64,000 nt of DNA from Oscillospiraceae bacterium (GTDB taxonomy: Bacteria; Bacillota; Clostridia; Oscillospirales; CAG-272): NCBI GenBank assembly GCA_015065285.1, contig SVQP01000007.1:1-64000 (forward strand). The letters are read 5' to 3'. Shown here piece after piece: positions 17,061 through 26,997 of this stretch. The notes below the pieces were generated by a model. It ran no database searches and was not told the origin of the DNA. It was given only the letters and a program-made list of their open reading frames with translations. Position 1 is the stretch's first letter, and every line of letters begins with the position of its first letter. Made by a program: the position numbers and the translations under genes.

Positions 17061-18383
17061 TTAGAAAATGGGATAGCCTGCAGCCTCGTGAGCAGCGCGC
17101 AGCTCATCGCACATTGCAACGATCTCGTCGGTGGAAAGCTGGCTGCCGGTGTGGGGATCCAGCATAGCTGCCTGATAAACGTGCTCCATGTTACCGGTTA
17201 CGGCTGCCTCAATGGTCAGCAGCTGCACGTTGATGTTGGTCATGTTCATAGCGGCAAGCTGAACGGGCAGGCGACCTGCGTAGGTGGGATGCACGCCGGT
17301 GCGGTCAACCATGCAGGAAACCTCAACGCAAGCCTCGTCGGGCAGGTTGGGGATCAGACCGTTGTTGAGCACGTTACCGCCAATGCGGTAGGGCACGTCG
17401 GTCAGGATCGCTTCCATGATGTGAGAAGCGTACTCGCGGGAGCGGGTATGGGTGATCTGACCGCCTGCCATGAGCTCTTCCTTCTGGCGCTCCCAGTGTG
17501 CGATCTGGTTGACGCAGCGACGGGGATATTCATCCAGCGGAATGTTGAACTTTTCAATCAGCTCAGGACGGTTTTCCTTGATGTAGAGGTAGTTGTATTC
17601 AGCGTTATGCTCGCTGGATTCGGTGCAGTAGTAGCCAAGCTTGTCGATGTAGTCGAAGCGGACCATATCGTAGTGCTTTTCGGTGGCATTCTTTTCCTTT
17701 GCGCGCTTCTTGATCTCGGGATAGAGGTCATTGCCGTCCTTATCCTGAATCTCAAGCAGCCAAGCCATGTGGTTGATGCCGGCAATCTTTTCGCGTCTGC
17801 CTTCCAGCTTGTCCTCCATGCCCAGGTGGCGCAGAAGACCCTCGGAGCAGACCTGAACGCTGTGGCAAAGACCAACGGTCTTGATCTTGGTGTATCTCTG
17901 CATGTAGCCGGAGAGCATTGCCATGGGGTTTGTATAGTTCAAGAACCATGCGTCGGGGCAAACCTCTTCCATGTCTGCAGCAAATTCCTTGAGCACGACA
18001 ATGGTACGCAGCGCGCGGAAGATACCGCCGATGCCCAGCGTGTCGCCAATGGTCTGGCGCAGACCGTACTTCTTGGGAACTTCAAAGTCAATGATGGTGC
18101 AGGGGTCGTAAAGACCAACCTGAATCGCATCCACTACGAAGTCAGCGCCGCGCAGCGCATCCTTGCGGTTTTCCACGCCAAGGTACTTGCCAATCTTTGC
18201 GCGACCCTCGTTGATGTTCTCATTGAGCTTGGTGATCATCAGATAGGATTCGTCCAATCTGTTGGGGTCAATGTCATAAAGCGCAATTTCTGCGTCATGC
18301 AGGCAAGGGGTCATCATCGCGTCGCCCAGTACGTTCTTGGCGAAAACGGTGCTGCCCGCACCCATAAAAGTGATTTTTGCCAT
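17061..18383 (-). CDS. Glycoside hydrolase family 4 alpha-galactosidase (MelA-like)
   Basis: A 440-residue cytoplasmic enzyme of the NAD- and Mn-dependent GH4 family, which cleaves glycosides by oxidation at C3 followed by elimination. The N-terminal Rossmann motif is ITFMGAGSTVFAKN, with the dinucleotide Asp in LYDIDPNRL. C173 in GLCHSVQ and H205 in GINHMAW match the metal ligands of characterised members. CHSVQ and the Tyr-rich C-terminal half point to the alpha-galactosidase (MelA) branch rather than phospho-glucosidases; substrate choice remains an inference. ATG 18383 has an AAAGGAG site and its own promoter. It is a single-gene unit. Confidence 0.88.
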   Translation of the reverse strand: MAKITFMGAGSTVFAKNVLGDAMMTPCLHDAEIALYDIDPNRLDESYLMITKLNENINEGRAKIGKYLGVENRKDALRGADFVVDAIQVGLYDPCTIIDFEVPKKYGLRQTIGDTLGIGGIFRALRTIVVLKEFAADMEEVCPDAWFLNYTNPMAMLSGYMQRYTKIKTVGLCHSVQVCSEGLLRHLGMEDKLEGRREKIAGINHMAWLLEIQDKDGNDLYPEIKKRAKEKNATEKHYDMVRFDYIDKLGYYCTESSEHNAEYNYLYIKENRPELIEKFNIPLDEYPRRCVNQIAHWERQKEELMAGGQITHTRSREYASHIMEAILTDVPYRIGGNVLNNGLIPNLPDEACVEVSCMVDRTGVHPTYAGRLPVQLAAMNMTNINVQLLTIEAAVTGNMEHVYQAAMLDPHTGSQLSTDEIVAMCDELRAAHEAAGYPIF

Positions 18384-18416
18384 AATGGTTCTCCTTTGCA
18401 TTATCTGGATGATTTC

Positions 18417-18445
18417 ATTATACTGTTTTTTGCCCAAAAAATCAA
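18417..18445 (-). promoter_or_regulatory. Sigma-A promoter for the GH4 gene
   Basis: Minus strand: TTGATT (complement of 18440-18445), 17 bp, TATAAT (complement of 18417-18422), about 34 bp upstream of the ATG. Confidence 0.75.
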
Positions 18446-18558
18446 TAGATAAGGCGTACTTTTCATGGATTTTTTTGCATGAGTTTTTGCGCCTATACTC
18501 TTTTATTGTGAGCAAAAGTATGATATAATAAAAATAGTTTGACGAATGGAGCAGGGCG

Positions 18559-19971
18559 ATGAAAAAGGGATTTCTGAAACGAATGCAATGGGGGCTGTTG
18601 CCCACTGTGGTGGCACTGGCTGTGCCCACCATGCTTGAGCAGCTGATGCACACGGCGGTGCAATACATCGATACTGCCATGGTCGGCTCTCTGGGCACGC
18701 AGGCATCTGCCGCGGTTGGCTCAACAAGCACGGTTGGCTGGCTGGTCGGCAGCTCGCTCTCTGCCTTGGGCGTGGGCTTTTTGTCCTTTATTGCACGCGC
18801 CAACGGAGCAGGGGATAAAGCTTTGTGCCGTCGCGCCTCTGCACAGGCGGTGCTGGCAGTGCTGGTTTCGGGCATTCTGTTTACTATCCTGACGCTTTCG
18901 CTCTCTCCCGTCGTGCCCGTGCTGATGCAGGTGGATCCCGATATCCGCGATACCACAAGCACGTATTTCTTTATTTTGTATACGCCTATGCTGTTCCGCG
19001 CGGCATCCATCATCTTCGGTGCCGTGTTGCGCGGCGCGGGGGATACCAAAACCCCCATGCGCGCAGGCATTATTGTCAACGTCGTCAATGTTGTGCTCAA
19101 CTTTTTCCTGATCTATCCTACAAGAACGGTCGAGCTACCGTGGTTTTCGGACGGTATTTTACTGGTCACCATCCGCGGAGCGGGACTTGGTGTTGTGGGT
19201 GCGGCTCTGGCAAGTGCCATTGCCTTTGCCGTGGGCGGTGTGGTCATGACCGTGACGCTGTGGCGTCATCCGCTTGTTTCTCCCCGTGGGCAGAGATTTC
19301 GCCCCGATCGCGAGGTGCTCTTTCCCTGCTTGAAGGTTGCCATGCCCAACATGGCGCAAAGATTTGCCACCTCGCTTGGCTACGTGGTATTTGCCTCCAT
19401 GATCAATTCGCTTGGTGACGTTTCCACCGCAGCGCACAACTTTGCAAACACCGTGGAAAGTGCGTTTTATATCCCCGGCTACGGCATGCAGGCGGCTGCC
19501 GCTACGCTGGCAGGCAACTGCGTAGGCGCCAAGGATAAGAATCGGCTGGACGATCTTGGCAGACTGATGTTGTTTTGCGAGGTGCTGCTCATGATCGCCT
19601 CGGGTGGTCTTTTGTTCTTGCTGGCACCGTATATGCTGCGCCTGTTCTCGTCTGATCCCGCAGTCATTGATCTTGCCACGATCGTGCTGCGCATGGTGGC
19701 GGTATCCGAGCCCTTCTACGGTGTCACCATTATCACCGAGGGCATGATGCAGGGCGTGGGAAATACCAAAACACCGTTTGTTTTCAACGTCATCGGCATG
19801 TGGGGCTTACGCATTTTCGGAACGCTGCTTTGCACCCTGCTTGCGCCCGAAATGTCGCTGGTCTATGCCTGGGCATGTATGATCGCGCATAATCTTGCGC
19901 TTTTCTGCATGTTTTCGGTGTATTACAAAAAGGGAAAATGGAGCCCCTTGCACACACAGCCACCGGGATGA
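18559..19971 (+). CDS. MATE-family multidrug/cation efflux transporter
   Basis: A 470-residue protein with about 12 transmembrane helices in two related halves. It has the usual MATE features: PTMLEQLMHTAVQYIDTAMV in helix 1, VLRGAGDTKTPM after helix 4, and GMMQGVGNTKTPF in the second half. By family it exports toxic organic cations or drugs using an ion gradient; the substrate cannot be predicted. ATG 18559 follows GGAGCAGGG. A TATAAT at 18524-18529 is a possible -10, but the -35 is weak. No terminator was seen before the next gene's promoter. Confidence 0.9.
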   Translation: MKKGFLKRMQWGLLPTVVALAVPTMLEQLMHTAVQYIDTAMVGSLGTQASAAVGSTSTVGWLVGSSLSALGVGFLSFIARANGAGDKALCRRASAQAVLAVLVSGILFTILTLSLSPVVPVLMQVDPDIRDTTSTYFFILYTPMLFRAASIIFGAVLRGAGDTKTPMRAGIIVNVVNVVLNFFLIYPTRTVELPWFSDGILLVTIRGAGLGVVGAALASAIAFAVGGVVMTVTLWRHPLVSPRGQRFRPDREVLFPCLKVAMPNMAQRFATSLGYVVFASMINSLGDVSTAAHNFANTVESAFYIPGYGMQAAAATLAGNCVGAKDKNRLDDLGRLMLFCEVLLMIASGGLLFLLAPYMLRLFSSDPAVIDLATIVLRMVAVSEPFYGVTIITEGMMQGVGNTKTPFVFNVIGMWGLRIFGTLLCTLLAPEMSLVYAWACMIAHNLALFCMFSVYYKKGKWSPLHTQPPG

Positions 19972-19979
19972 AAAATTTA

Positions 19980-20008
19980 TTGACAAGTGTGCCATAATAT
20001 GATAAAAT
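19980..20008 (+). promoter_or_regulatory. Sigma-A promoter for the HD / Na-Pi / nth / ABC gene run
   Basis: TTGACA (19980-19985), 17 bp, TAAAAT (20003-20008), about 33 bp before the ATG at 20041. Confidence 0.75.
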
Positions 20009-20040
20009 AAAATCAAATAGGCGTTTTTCGGAGGATTTTG

Positions 20041-20700
20041 ATGATCACCTACGAGCAGCTTCGGCAAAGCCCGGAGATCAGAACCTATATTACCCGCGCA
20101 GATGAGTCTCTGCGCGCGCTCGGCTTTACCGAGCACAGCTTTGCACACGTCACGCGCGTGTCTGAAACGGCAGCATATATTCTGGGCGAGCTGGGATATG
20201 ACGCGCACGAGATCGAGCTTGCCAAAATTGCGGGATACCTGCATGATATCGGCAACTTAGTCAACCGCGTGGAGCACTCGCAAAGCGGTGCAGTCATGGC
20301 ATTCCGTATTCTGGATCATATGGACATGCCGCCCGAAGATATTGCCACAATCGTCACCGCCATCGGGAATCACGATGAGGGCACGGGCGTACCGGTCAAC
20401 GGTGTGGCTGCCGCGCTGATCTTAGCCGACAAATCCGACGTGCGACGCAGCCGCGTGCGCAACGAGGACTTTGCGACGTTCGACATTCACGACCGCGTCA
20501 ATTATTCGGTCACCGATTCGGCACTGGTGCTGGATACGCAGAAAAAGACCGTGACGCTGACGCTGACCATCGATCCCGAGGTTGCACCGGTCATGAACTA
20601 TTTTGAAATCTTTCTTGGCAGAATGATCATGTGCCGCAAGGCTGCGGACAAGCTCGGACTGCAATTCAAGCTGGATATAAACGGACAGACGTTGATTTGA
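20041..20700 (+). CDS. HD-domain phosphohydrolase
   Basis: A 219-residue cytoplasmic protein with HD-superfamily ligands: H36 in HSFAHVTRVSE, H68-D69 in AGYLHDIGN, and later His and Asp residues in IGNHDEG and ILADKSDVRRSR. The region after residue 150 is a small beta domain. It resembles COG2316-type hydrolases whose substrate is not known; nucleotides are likely for HD folds. ATG 20041 has GGAGG 6 bp upstream. The Na/Pi transporter gene starts 13 bp after its stop, so the two are probably co-transcribed. Confidence 0.78.
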   Translation: MITYEQLRQSPEIRTYITRADESLRALGFTEHSFAHVTRVSETAAYILGELGYDAHEIELAKIAGYLHDIGNLVNRVEHSQSGAVMAFRILDHMDMPPEDIATIVTAIGNHDEGTGVPVNGVAAALILADKSDVRRSRVRNEDFATFDIHDRVNYSVTDSALVLDTQKKTVTLTLTIDPEVAPVMNYFEIFLGRMIMCRKAADKLGLQFKLDINGQTLI

Positions 20701-20713
20701 AAGGAGAAAAGAC

Positions 20714-22537
20714 ATGCAAGAACTACTGCACAATTTTCAAGCGGTTGTAACACACGAGAGCGTTGACATTTTTATGGTGCTCAATCTGCTTTTGGGTCTG
20801 GCACTGTTCTTGTTCGGTATGGACGTCATGGGCGATGCCTTGAAAAAGAGCGCGGGCAATAAGCTCAAGATCATTCTGGGTAAATTGACTTCCAATCGCT
20901 TTAAGGGCTTTTTGCTGGGCCTTGGCGTGACAGCCATCATTCAGTCCTCGTCTGCTACCACGGTTATGGTCGTGGGCTTTGTTAACTCCGCGACAATGAC
21001 GCTCTCTCAGGCTGTGGGCGTGATTCTGGGTGCAAACGTAGGTACGGCGGTGACGGCATGGCTGACCGCTATGACAGGCATGGAGGTTGACGGTGCAGAG
21101 GGCGCAATGAATATTTTGCAGTACCTCAAGCCGGATTTCTGGATGCCTATTCTGGCACTGATCGGCATTGTGTTCTGCATGTTCGCAAAAAAGAACAGAT
21201 ACAAGCAGGTCGGCTTTATTCTGCTCGGCTTTGGCGTGCTGATGACCGGTATGAATATCATGTCGGATGCGGTTGCGGTCTTTAAGTCGATTCCCGAGTT
21301 CGGTGAGATCCTGGTCATGTTTGAAAACCCCTTCTTGGGTATTCTGGCAGGTACTGTGCTGACCGCAATCGTGCAGTCCTCCTCCGCTTCCGTGGGTATT
21401 TTGCAGGCACTGACCATGTCGGGCGCAATTTCGTACGGTATCGCGATCCCGATCGTTATGGGTCAGAACATCGGTACTTGCGTGACCGCGATGCTGTCCT
21501 CCATGGGCTCGTCCAAGAACGGTAAGAGAGCCGCGCTTGTACACTTGTACTTTAATATTATTTCGGTAGTCGTGGTGTTGAGCGGTTACTATATTCTGGA
21601 TGCGATCATCGGCTTTGGCCTCAACAGCATGATTGCCGACATGTGGTCTATTGCGATTATTCACACGGTATTCAAGATCATCGCAGTTGTTCTGATGTTC
21701 CCGTTCACCAATCTCTTGGTCAAGCTGGCTACCGTATCGGTGCCCGAAAAGTCCAAGAAAAAGAAGGACGAGCAAGGCATTATCCTGGACGAGCGTTTGT
21801 TCATCACCCCTGCGGTTGCAGTGGAGCAGGCAGAGGCTGCCGCACGTAAGATGGCGGTCGTGTCCTGTGACGCGTTGGACCGTGCGCTGATGTTGCTTAG
21901 TAATTATGACTCCAAATCCGCGGATCTGGTACGCAAATACGAGGATGACGTGGATAAGATGGAGGATAAGATCGGCTCGTACTTAGTCAAGCTGGCTGCA
22001 AAGAACAGCTCGGGCGAGGGCTCGCGTGAGATTACAAAGCTCTTGCACCTGATCGGTGACTTTGAGCGTATTTCGGACCATGCGGTCAATATTGCCGAGT
22101 CTGCCGAAGAGATGAGAGATAAGCAGATCCAATTCTCTCCTGCGGCGCAAAAGGAGATCAACACCATGGTTGCCGCTGTGCGCGAGGTGCTTTGGAATGC
22201 ACGTGAGGGCTTTGTCAACGACGACTTTAACATAGCTGCTTCGGTTGAACCGCTGGAGGAGGTCATTGACGATCTGCGCGATGCCATCAAGCTGCATCAT
22301 ATCGTGCGTCTGCAGAACAACGAGTGCACCATGGAAATGGGCTTTATCCTGTCCGACCTTTTGACCAACTGCGAGCGCGTGGCAGACCACTGCTCCAATA
22401 TCGCAGGCTGCATGCTGGAGCTTTCTACGGAAAAGTCGCTGGATATGCATAAGTACCTGTACGATCTCAAGCACGGGAACCCCGAGTTCGATCGCAGATA
22501 TCAGGAATACAAGGAAAAGTATCCCATCGAGGATTGA
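20714..22537 (+). CDS. Na+/phosphate cotransporter with C-terminal PhoU-like domain
   Basis: A 607-residue protein. Two Na_Pi_cotrans repeats are visible by their QSSS motifs (QSSSATTVMVVG at about residue 76 and QSSSASVGILQA at about residue 220) within about eight hydrophobic helices. Residues from about 370 to 590 are charged helical bundles of the PhoU type, with RISDHAVNIAESAEEM and RVADHCSNIAG, where acidic and His residues may bind metal. The family imports phosphate with sodium. ATG 20714 has an AAGGAG site; the gene follows the HD hydrolase by 13 bp. Confidence 0.9.
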   Translation: MQELLHNFQAVVTHESVDIFMVLNLLLGLALFLFGMDVMGDALKKSAGNKLKIILGKLTSNRFKGFLLGLGVTAIIQSSSATTVMVVGFVNSATMTLSQAVGVILGANVGTAVTAWLTAMTGMEVDGAEGAMNILQYLKPDFWMPILALIGIVFCMFAKKNRYKQVGFILLGFGVLMTGMNIMSDAVAVFKSIPEFGEILVMFENPFLGILAGTVLTAIVQSSSASVGILQALTMSGAISYGIAIPIVMGQNIGTCVTAMLSSMGSSKNGKRAALVHLYFNIISVVVVLSGYYILDAIIGFGLNSMIADMWSIAIIHTVFKIIAVVLMFPFTNLLVKLATVSVPEKSKKKKDEQGIILDERLFITPAVAVEQAEAAARKMAVVSCDALDRALMLLSNYDSKSADLVRKYEDDVDKMEDKIGSYLVKLAAKNSSGEGSREITKLLHLIGDFERISDHAVNIAESAEEMRDKQIQFSPAAQKEINTMVAAVREVLWNAREGFVNDDFNIAASVEPLEEVIDDLRDAIKLHHIVRLQNNECTMEMGFILSDLLTNCERVADHCSNIAGCMLELSTEKSLDMHKYLYDLKHGNPEFDRRYQEYKEKYPIED

Positions 22538-22631
22538 TCCGGGAACCGAAATTTTTAACCGAATATAAGAGTGGGGAAAGTTGTCCTGCCGCATGGCGGG
22601 ACGCTTTTCCCGTGCTTGTTTTGAAGGGGGG

Positions 22632-23327
22632 ATGACCGTGAGACAAACAAAAGCGCAAAAGGCTGTCAAGCAGCGGTTTTGCGAGGCTGCCAAGCGCCTG
22701 GAGGCGCTGTATCCGGGCGCGGAATGCGCACTGGAATGGCGGACCGATGCACCTTGTGCGGCGGACGACGGGTGGCGACTTCTGATCATGGGTCGTCTTT
22801 CTGCGCAGTGCACCGATGCAAGAGTGAATATCGTGTGCCGCGAGCTGTTTGCCGCGTATCCGAGCGCGCAAGCCATTGCAAATGCCCCCATCGAAGAGCT
22901 GGAAAGGCTGGTACACTCCTGCGGATTCTACCGTGCCAAGGCGCAGAACATCAAGGATTGCTGCCGCATGCTGGTAGAGGACTTTGATGGGCGCGTGCCT
23001 GCCGATCGCGAGGTGCTGTTGACCTTCCCGGGCGTAGGGCGCAAGATCGCCAACCTTCTTTTGGGAGATCTGTACGGCATTCCCGGCATTGTGGCGGATA
23101 CGCATCTGATCTGCATTGGCGGCAGACTGGGCGCATATCCCACCACACTCAAGGACCCGCACAAGGTCGAAAAAATACTTGATACACTGATTGACCCCGC
23201 ATCGCAAAGTGATTTTTGTCACCGCGCGGTGCAATTCGGCAGAGATTATTGCACGGCAAGGTCGCCTCACTGCGACGCATGCCCCTTGGCGGATATCTGC
23301 CCTTACGATAAAGGAAAGAAATCATGA
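22632..23327 (+). CDS. nth: Endonuclease III, DNA glycosylase/AP lyase
   Basis: A 231-residue base-excision repair enzyme that removes oxidised pyrimidines and cuts the abasic site. The helix-hairpin-helix LTFPGVGRKIANLLL carries the catalytic K138, and VADTHL carries D156. The [4Fe-4S] loop C207-x6-C214-x2-C217-x5-C223 is complete. ATG 22632 has a GGGGGG run upstream. The 94-bp gap before it holds a hairpin (GTCCTGCC GCAT GGCGGGAC, near 22580-22600) without a T-run. The stop overlaps the next ATG (ATGA), so nth is coupled to the ABC exporter genes. Confidence 0.93.
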   Translation: MTVRQTKAQKAVKQRFCEAAKRLEALYPGAECALEWRTDAPCAADDGWRLLIMGRLSAQCTDARVNIVCRELFAAYPSAQAIANAPIEELERLVHSCGFYRAKAQNIKDCCRMLVEDFDGRVPADREVLLTFPGVGRKIANLLLGDLYGIPGIVADTHLICIGGRLGAYPTTLKDPHKVEKILDTLIDPASQSDFCHRAVQFGRDYCTARSPHCDACPLADICPYDKGKKS

Positions 23328-25171
23328 AAACGAAAAACGTACAACGAAAAACGTATGGCAATGCCGCGCGGCTTTGGCAGTTTTTAAGAAAGAGCCGCTG
23401 GTGGTTTGCCTTGGGCATTCTGTTTGCCTTTGCCATGACGGGACTGGAAATGATCGCACCGCAGATCGTTGCCTTTACGGTGGATAATCTGCTGGGGGAT
23501 GAAGCATTGGAGCTGCCTGCATGGTTGTTGCAGCACGTGGATCTTGATGCCGTCATCGGGTATCTGCGGGATCGACTGTGGCTGGTGGCAGTTGCCGTGA
23601 TTGTCACGGGCGGCTTGTCGGTGCTTTGCCGCTTTTCCAATATGTACTTCAACAATCTTGGCGGTGAGACGCTGGTCAAAACCATCCGAGACGATCTGTT
23701 CTCGCACATCGGTCGCCTGCCGCAAAGCTTCTATTCGCAAAATAAGACGGGAGATCTGATCCAGCGATCCACCTCAGACGTGGAAATGGTCAAAAATTTC
23801 GTGGCAGAGCAGTTGGTGCCCTTGTTCCGCGTCATCATTTTGCTCACGGTTTCACTGACCGTCATGTTTATGATGAATCCGCTCTTGGCTTCGGTTTCTG
23901 CGGCATTTGTGCCCATTGTGCTGACCTATTCGCTGGTGTTCCGCCACTTTATCAGCAAGCACTTCGAGGCTTGTGACGTATGCGAGGCGGAGCTTTCCTC
24001 GATCACGCAGGAAAACCTGACCGGCGTACGCGTGGTGCGCGCGTTTGGCAGAGAGAGAAGCGAGATTGAAAAATTCGACCGCAAAAACACCGAATACGGT
24101 GACCGAAACGTGCGCCTGACCTGGCTGTTCACGTGGTTCTGGATCATCGGTGACTTTTTCTCCGGCATGCAGGTGCTGGCAGTGCTGGGCTTTGGCACGT
24201 ACCTGTGCGTTACGCAGGGCATGGAGCTTGGCGATCTGCTTGCGTTTGTCACCTATAACGCCATGATGCTGTGGCCGGTGCGCTCTCTTGGCAGAATCGT
24301 GTCCGAGATGAGTAAGGCGGGCGTAGCACTTGGCAGAATCAATCATATTCTCAATACACAGCCCGAGCTGCAAAAGGAGCAGGTCACAGCACCCGATTAT
24401 GCGGGCGACGTGGTGTTTGATCACGTCAGCTTTCGCTACGAAGCGGACGGTGCACAGATTCTGGACGACGTCAGCTTTTCGGTCAAGGGCGGCAGCGTGA
24501 TCGGTATCATGGGCGGTACGGGATCAGGCAAAAGCACCCTGATGGGGCTTTTGGACCGTCTTTACGAGCTGGATGAGGGCAGCATTACCATTGGCGGCGT
24601 GCCCATCGGTCAGATCGACCGTGCCGAGCTGCATAAGCACGTGGGATACGTGCTGCAGGATACGTATTTGTTCTCGGGCACCATTGCTGAGAATATCTGC
24701 ATGGGAATTGATGCTTTGGATATGGAAAAGGTTGAGCATGCTGCACGTGTGGCTTGCTTTGAAGGCGCGGTATCCGAGTTCAAGGAAGGATACGAGACCT
24801 TTGTAGGTGAGCGCGGTGTGACGCTTTCGGGCGGTCAGAAGCAGCGTTGCTCGATTGCCAGAATGCTTGCCACCAAGCCGGATATTATGATTTTTGACGA
24901 TTCTCTCTCTGCGGTAGACAGCGAGACCGATGCTGCCATTCGTCACGCGTTGCGCCACGAATTCGAGGGCAGCACGGTGATTCTGATCTCACACCGCATC
25001 ACCACGCTCTCGCATGCCGACCACATTGTGGTGCTGGACGAGGGACGCGTGGCAGAGCAGGGCACGCATGCGCAGCTGCTTGCCGCGGGCGGCATTTACA
25101 GCCGCGTGTGCGCAATGCAGGGCAGAGATGATGCGATAAAGGCGATCGCAGCAGGGGAGGTGACGGCATGA
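23324..25171 (+). CDS. ABC exporter half-transporter with degenerate catalytic Glu (BmrC-like subunit)
   Basis: A 615-residue type I exporter subunit: six-helix membrane domain (residues 1 to about 330), then an ATPase domain. Walker A is GGTGSGKST near residues 396-404 and the signature is intact LSGGQKQR. Walker B is IMIFDDSLSAVD, where Asp replaces the catalytic Glu. This pattern is typical of one partner in heterodimeric exporters such as BmrC/BmrD. ATGA overlaps couple it to nth upstream and to the partner subunit downstream. Substrates may be drugs, lipids or peptides; none is indicated. Confidence 0.9.
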   Translation: MKTKNVQRKTYGNAARLWQFLRKSRWWFALGILFAFAMTGLEMIAPQIVAFTVDNLLGDEALELPAWLLQHVDLDAVIGYLRDRLWLVAVAVIVTGGLSVLCRFSNMYFNNLGGETLVKTIRDDLFSHIGRLPQSFYSQNKTGDLIQRSTSDVEMVKNFVAEQLVPLFRVIILLTVSLTVMFMMNPLLASVSAAFVPIVLTYSLVFRHFISKHFEACDVCEAELSSITQENLTGVRVVRAFGRERSEIEKFDRKNTEYGDRNVRLTWLFTWFWIIGDFFSGMQVLAVLGFGTYLCVTQGMELGDLLAFVTYNAMMLWPVRSLGRIVSEMSKAGVALGRINHILNTQPELQKEQVTAPDYAGDVVFDHVSFRYEADGAQILDDVSFSVKGGSVIGIMGGTGSGKSTLMGLLDRLYELDEGSITIGGVPIGQIDRAELHKHVGYVLQDTYLFSGTIAENICMGIDALDMEKVEHAARVACFEGAVSEFKEGYETFVGERGVTLSGGQKQRCSIARMLATKPDIMIFDDSLSAVDSETDAAIRHALRHEFEGSTVILISHRITTLSHADHIVVLDEGRVAEQGTHAQLLAAGGIYSRVCAMQGRDDAIKAIAAGEVTA

Positions 25172-26988
25172 AGCAGCAAAAGAAAACGCGCAAGGGATTG
25201 CCGTACCCCAAGGTCCTTGCCTTCTTCAAGCCCTATTTATGGGTGTTTGCCGTGATTTTGGTGCTGGGCATTTTCAGTGGTGTGGTAGATATCTGCCTGC
25301 CCTTGTTCCAGCAATATGCCATTGACAATTTTATCATCCCGGATACCGTTTCGGGACTTGGTATGTTCTGCTTGTGCTACGCGCTGTTTTTGCTCTCGCG
25401 TATCGTAGCGGATTTCATCTCGTCCTACCAGACCGGCAGGATCGAGGTGCTGATCGCAAGAGATATGCGCAGTGCGTGCTTCAAGCACCTGCAAACGCTT
25501 TCCTTCTCGTTCTTTAATCAGAACAGTGTGGGATATCTGCACTCGCGCATTATGAGTGACACCAGCCGCATCGGCGGCGTGGTGGCATGGGATTTTATGA
25601 GCGGTGTGTGGAATCTTTCATACCTGATCGGTGCAGCAATCGTGATGTTCGTGCTGGACTGGAAGCTTGCCTTGTGCGTCATGGTCATCGTACCGGTCAT
25701 TGCACTGGGAGCTGCGCTGTTTGAGCGCAAGCTGCGCGGGCTCAATCAAGAGGTCAGAGAGCTCAATTCGCAAATCTCGGGCAAGTTCAACGAAAGCATT
25801 ACCGGCTCGCGCACGGTTCGCGTGCTGGGTGCGGAAGAAAAAATGCGCACAGGCTTTGTTTCGCTGACAGGTAAGATGCGCAAGACCGCCGTGCTGACCG
25901 CACGTGTGCGTGCAAGCTTTATTTGCCTGATCGCGTTCTCCACCTCCATGGCACTGGCACTGGTGCTGTGGCGTGGCGGTATCATCGCGCGCGAGAATGT
26001 GGAATTCCTTGGCAAGCTCTCTGTGTTCATGACCTATGCCATGAACATGATGGAGCAGGTGCAGTGGGTGGTCAACGCCATGGCGGACATGATCTTTGTG
26101 CGCGTCAATATGGAGCGCGTATCCAAGATCCTGGAGACCGAATCCGACGTACCGGACAGCCCCGAGGTAGTGGAGAGGTACGGAGATACCTTCCATCCCA
26201 AAAAGGAGAACTGGGAGCCCTTGCATGGAGATATCACCTTCAAGGACGTTTCGTTTATGTACCCGGACGGCAACGAATGGGTGCTGGAGAATTTTGATCT
26301 GCACGTGCCGCGCGGCACAAACGTTGCCATTGTAGGTGAGACGGGCGCGGGCAAATCCACGCTGGTCAATCTGGTGTGCAGATTCTACGATCCCACCAAG
26401 GGTCAGGTGCTGATCGACGGCAGAGATGCCCGAGAAAGAAGCCAGCTCTGGCTGCATTCCTCGCTTGGCTACGTGCTGCAAACACCGCATCTGTTTTCGG
26501 GCAGTATTGCCGAAAATTTGCGCTACGGTAACCCGAGCGCCACCGAGCAGGAGATGGAGGCAGCGCTGCGCGAAATCGATGCATGGCGCATTGTGGAGCG
26601 CATGGGCAAGGGTCTTGAGAGTGACGTGGGCGAGGGCGGAGATCTGCTGTCCACGGGCGAAAAGCAGCTGCTTTCGTTTGCGCGCGTTATGCTTGCAAAC
26701 CCCTCGATTCTGGTGCTGGATGAGGCAACCTCCTCGGTTGACAGCCACACCGAGCAGCTGATCCAGCGCGCAACCGAGCGCGTCAGCCAAGGGCGCACCT
26801 GCTTTGTCATTGCGCACCGTCTGTCCACCATCAGGCAAGCGGATATCATTCTCGCGGTCAAGGATGGCAAGATCATTGAACGCGGTAGCCACGCAGAGCT
26901 GATGGCAGCAAAGGGCTATTATTACCGCCTGTATACACGTCAGTATGAGGACGAGCAGACCCAGATCGTGCTGGATAAAAAGGAATAA
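25168..26988 (+). CDS. ABC exporter half-transporter with degenerate signature (BmrD-like subunit)
   Basis: A 606-residue partner subunit. Walker A is GETGAGKST near 389-397 and Walker B is canonical ILVLDEATSSVD. The signature motif, however, is LSTGEKQ instead of LSGGQ. Together with the Asp-containing Walker B of the previous gene, this predicts one consensus and one degenerate ATP site in the heterodimer. H-loop His in FVIAHRLSTI. A charged insertion (HPKKENWEPLHG) precedes the ATPase domain. The ATG overlaps the preceding stop (ATGA), with GGGGAGG just upstream. It is followed by a terminator. Confidence 0.9.
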   Translation: MKQQKKTRKGLPYPKVLAFFKPYLWVFAVILVLGIFSGVVDICLPLFQQYAIDNFIIPDTVSGLGMFCLCYALFLLSRIVADFISSYQTGRIEVLIARDMRSACFKHLQTLSFSFFNQNSVGYLHSRIMSDTSRIGGVVAWDFMSGVWNLSYLIGAAIVMFVLDWKLALCVMVIVPVIALGAALFERKLRGLNQEVRELNSQISGKFNESITGSRTVRVLGAEEKMRTGFVSLTGKMRKTAVLTARVRASFICLIAFSTSMALALVLWRGGIIARENVEFLGKLSVFMTYAMNMMEQVQWVVNAMADMIFVRVNMERVSKILETESDVPDSPEVVERYGDTFHPKKENWEPLHGDITFKDVSFMYPDGNEWVLENFDLHVPRGTNVAIVGETGAGKSTLVNLVCRFYDPTKGQVLIDGRDARERSQLWLHSSLGYVLQTPHLFSGSIAENLRYGNPSATEQEMEAALREIDAWRIVERMGKGLESDVGEGGDLLSTGEKQLLSFARVMLANPSILVLDEATSSVDSHTEQLIQRATERVSQGRTCFVIAHRLSTIRQADIILAVKDGKIIERGSHAELMAAKGYYYRLYTRQYEDEQTQIVLDKKE

Positions 26989-26997
26989 ATAATCAAA

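Noticed and set aside
22580-22600. Terminator between the Na/Pi transporter and nth
   Set aside because: The hairpin is not followed by a T-run, so at most it is an RNA processing or attenuating structure.
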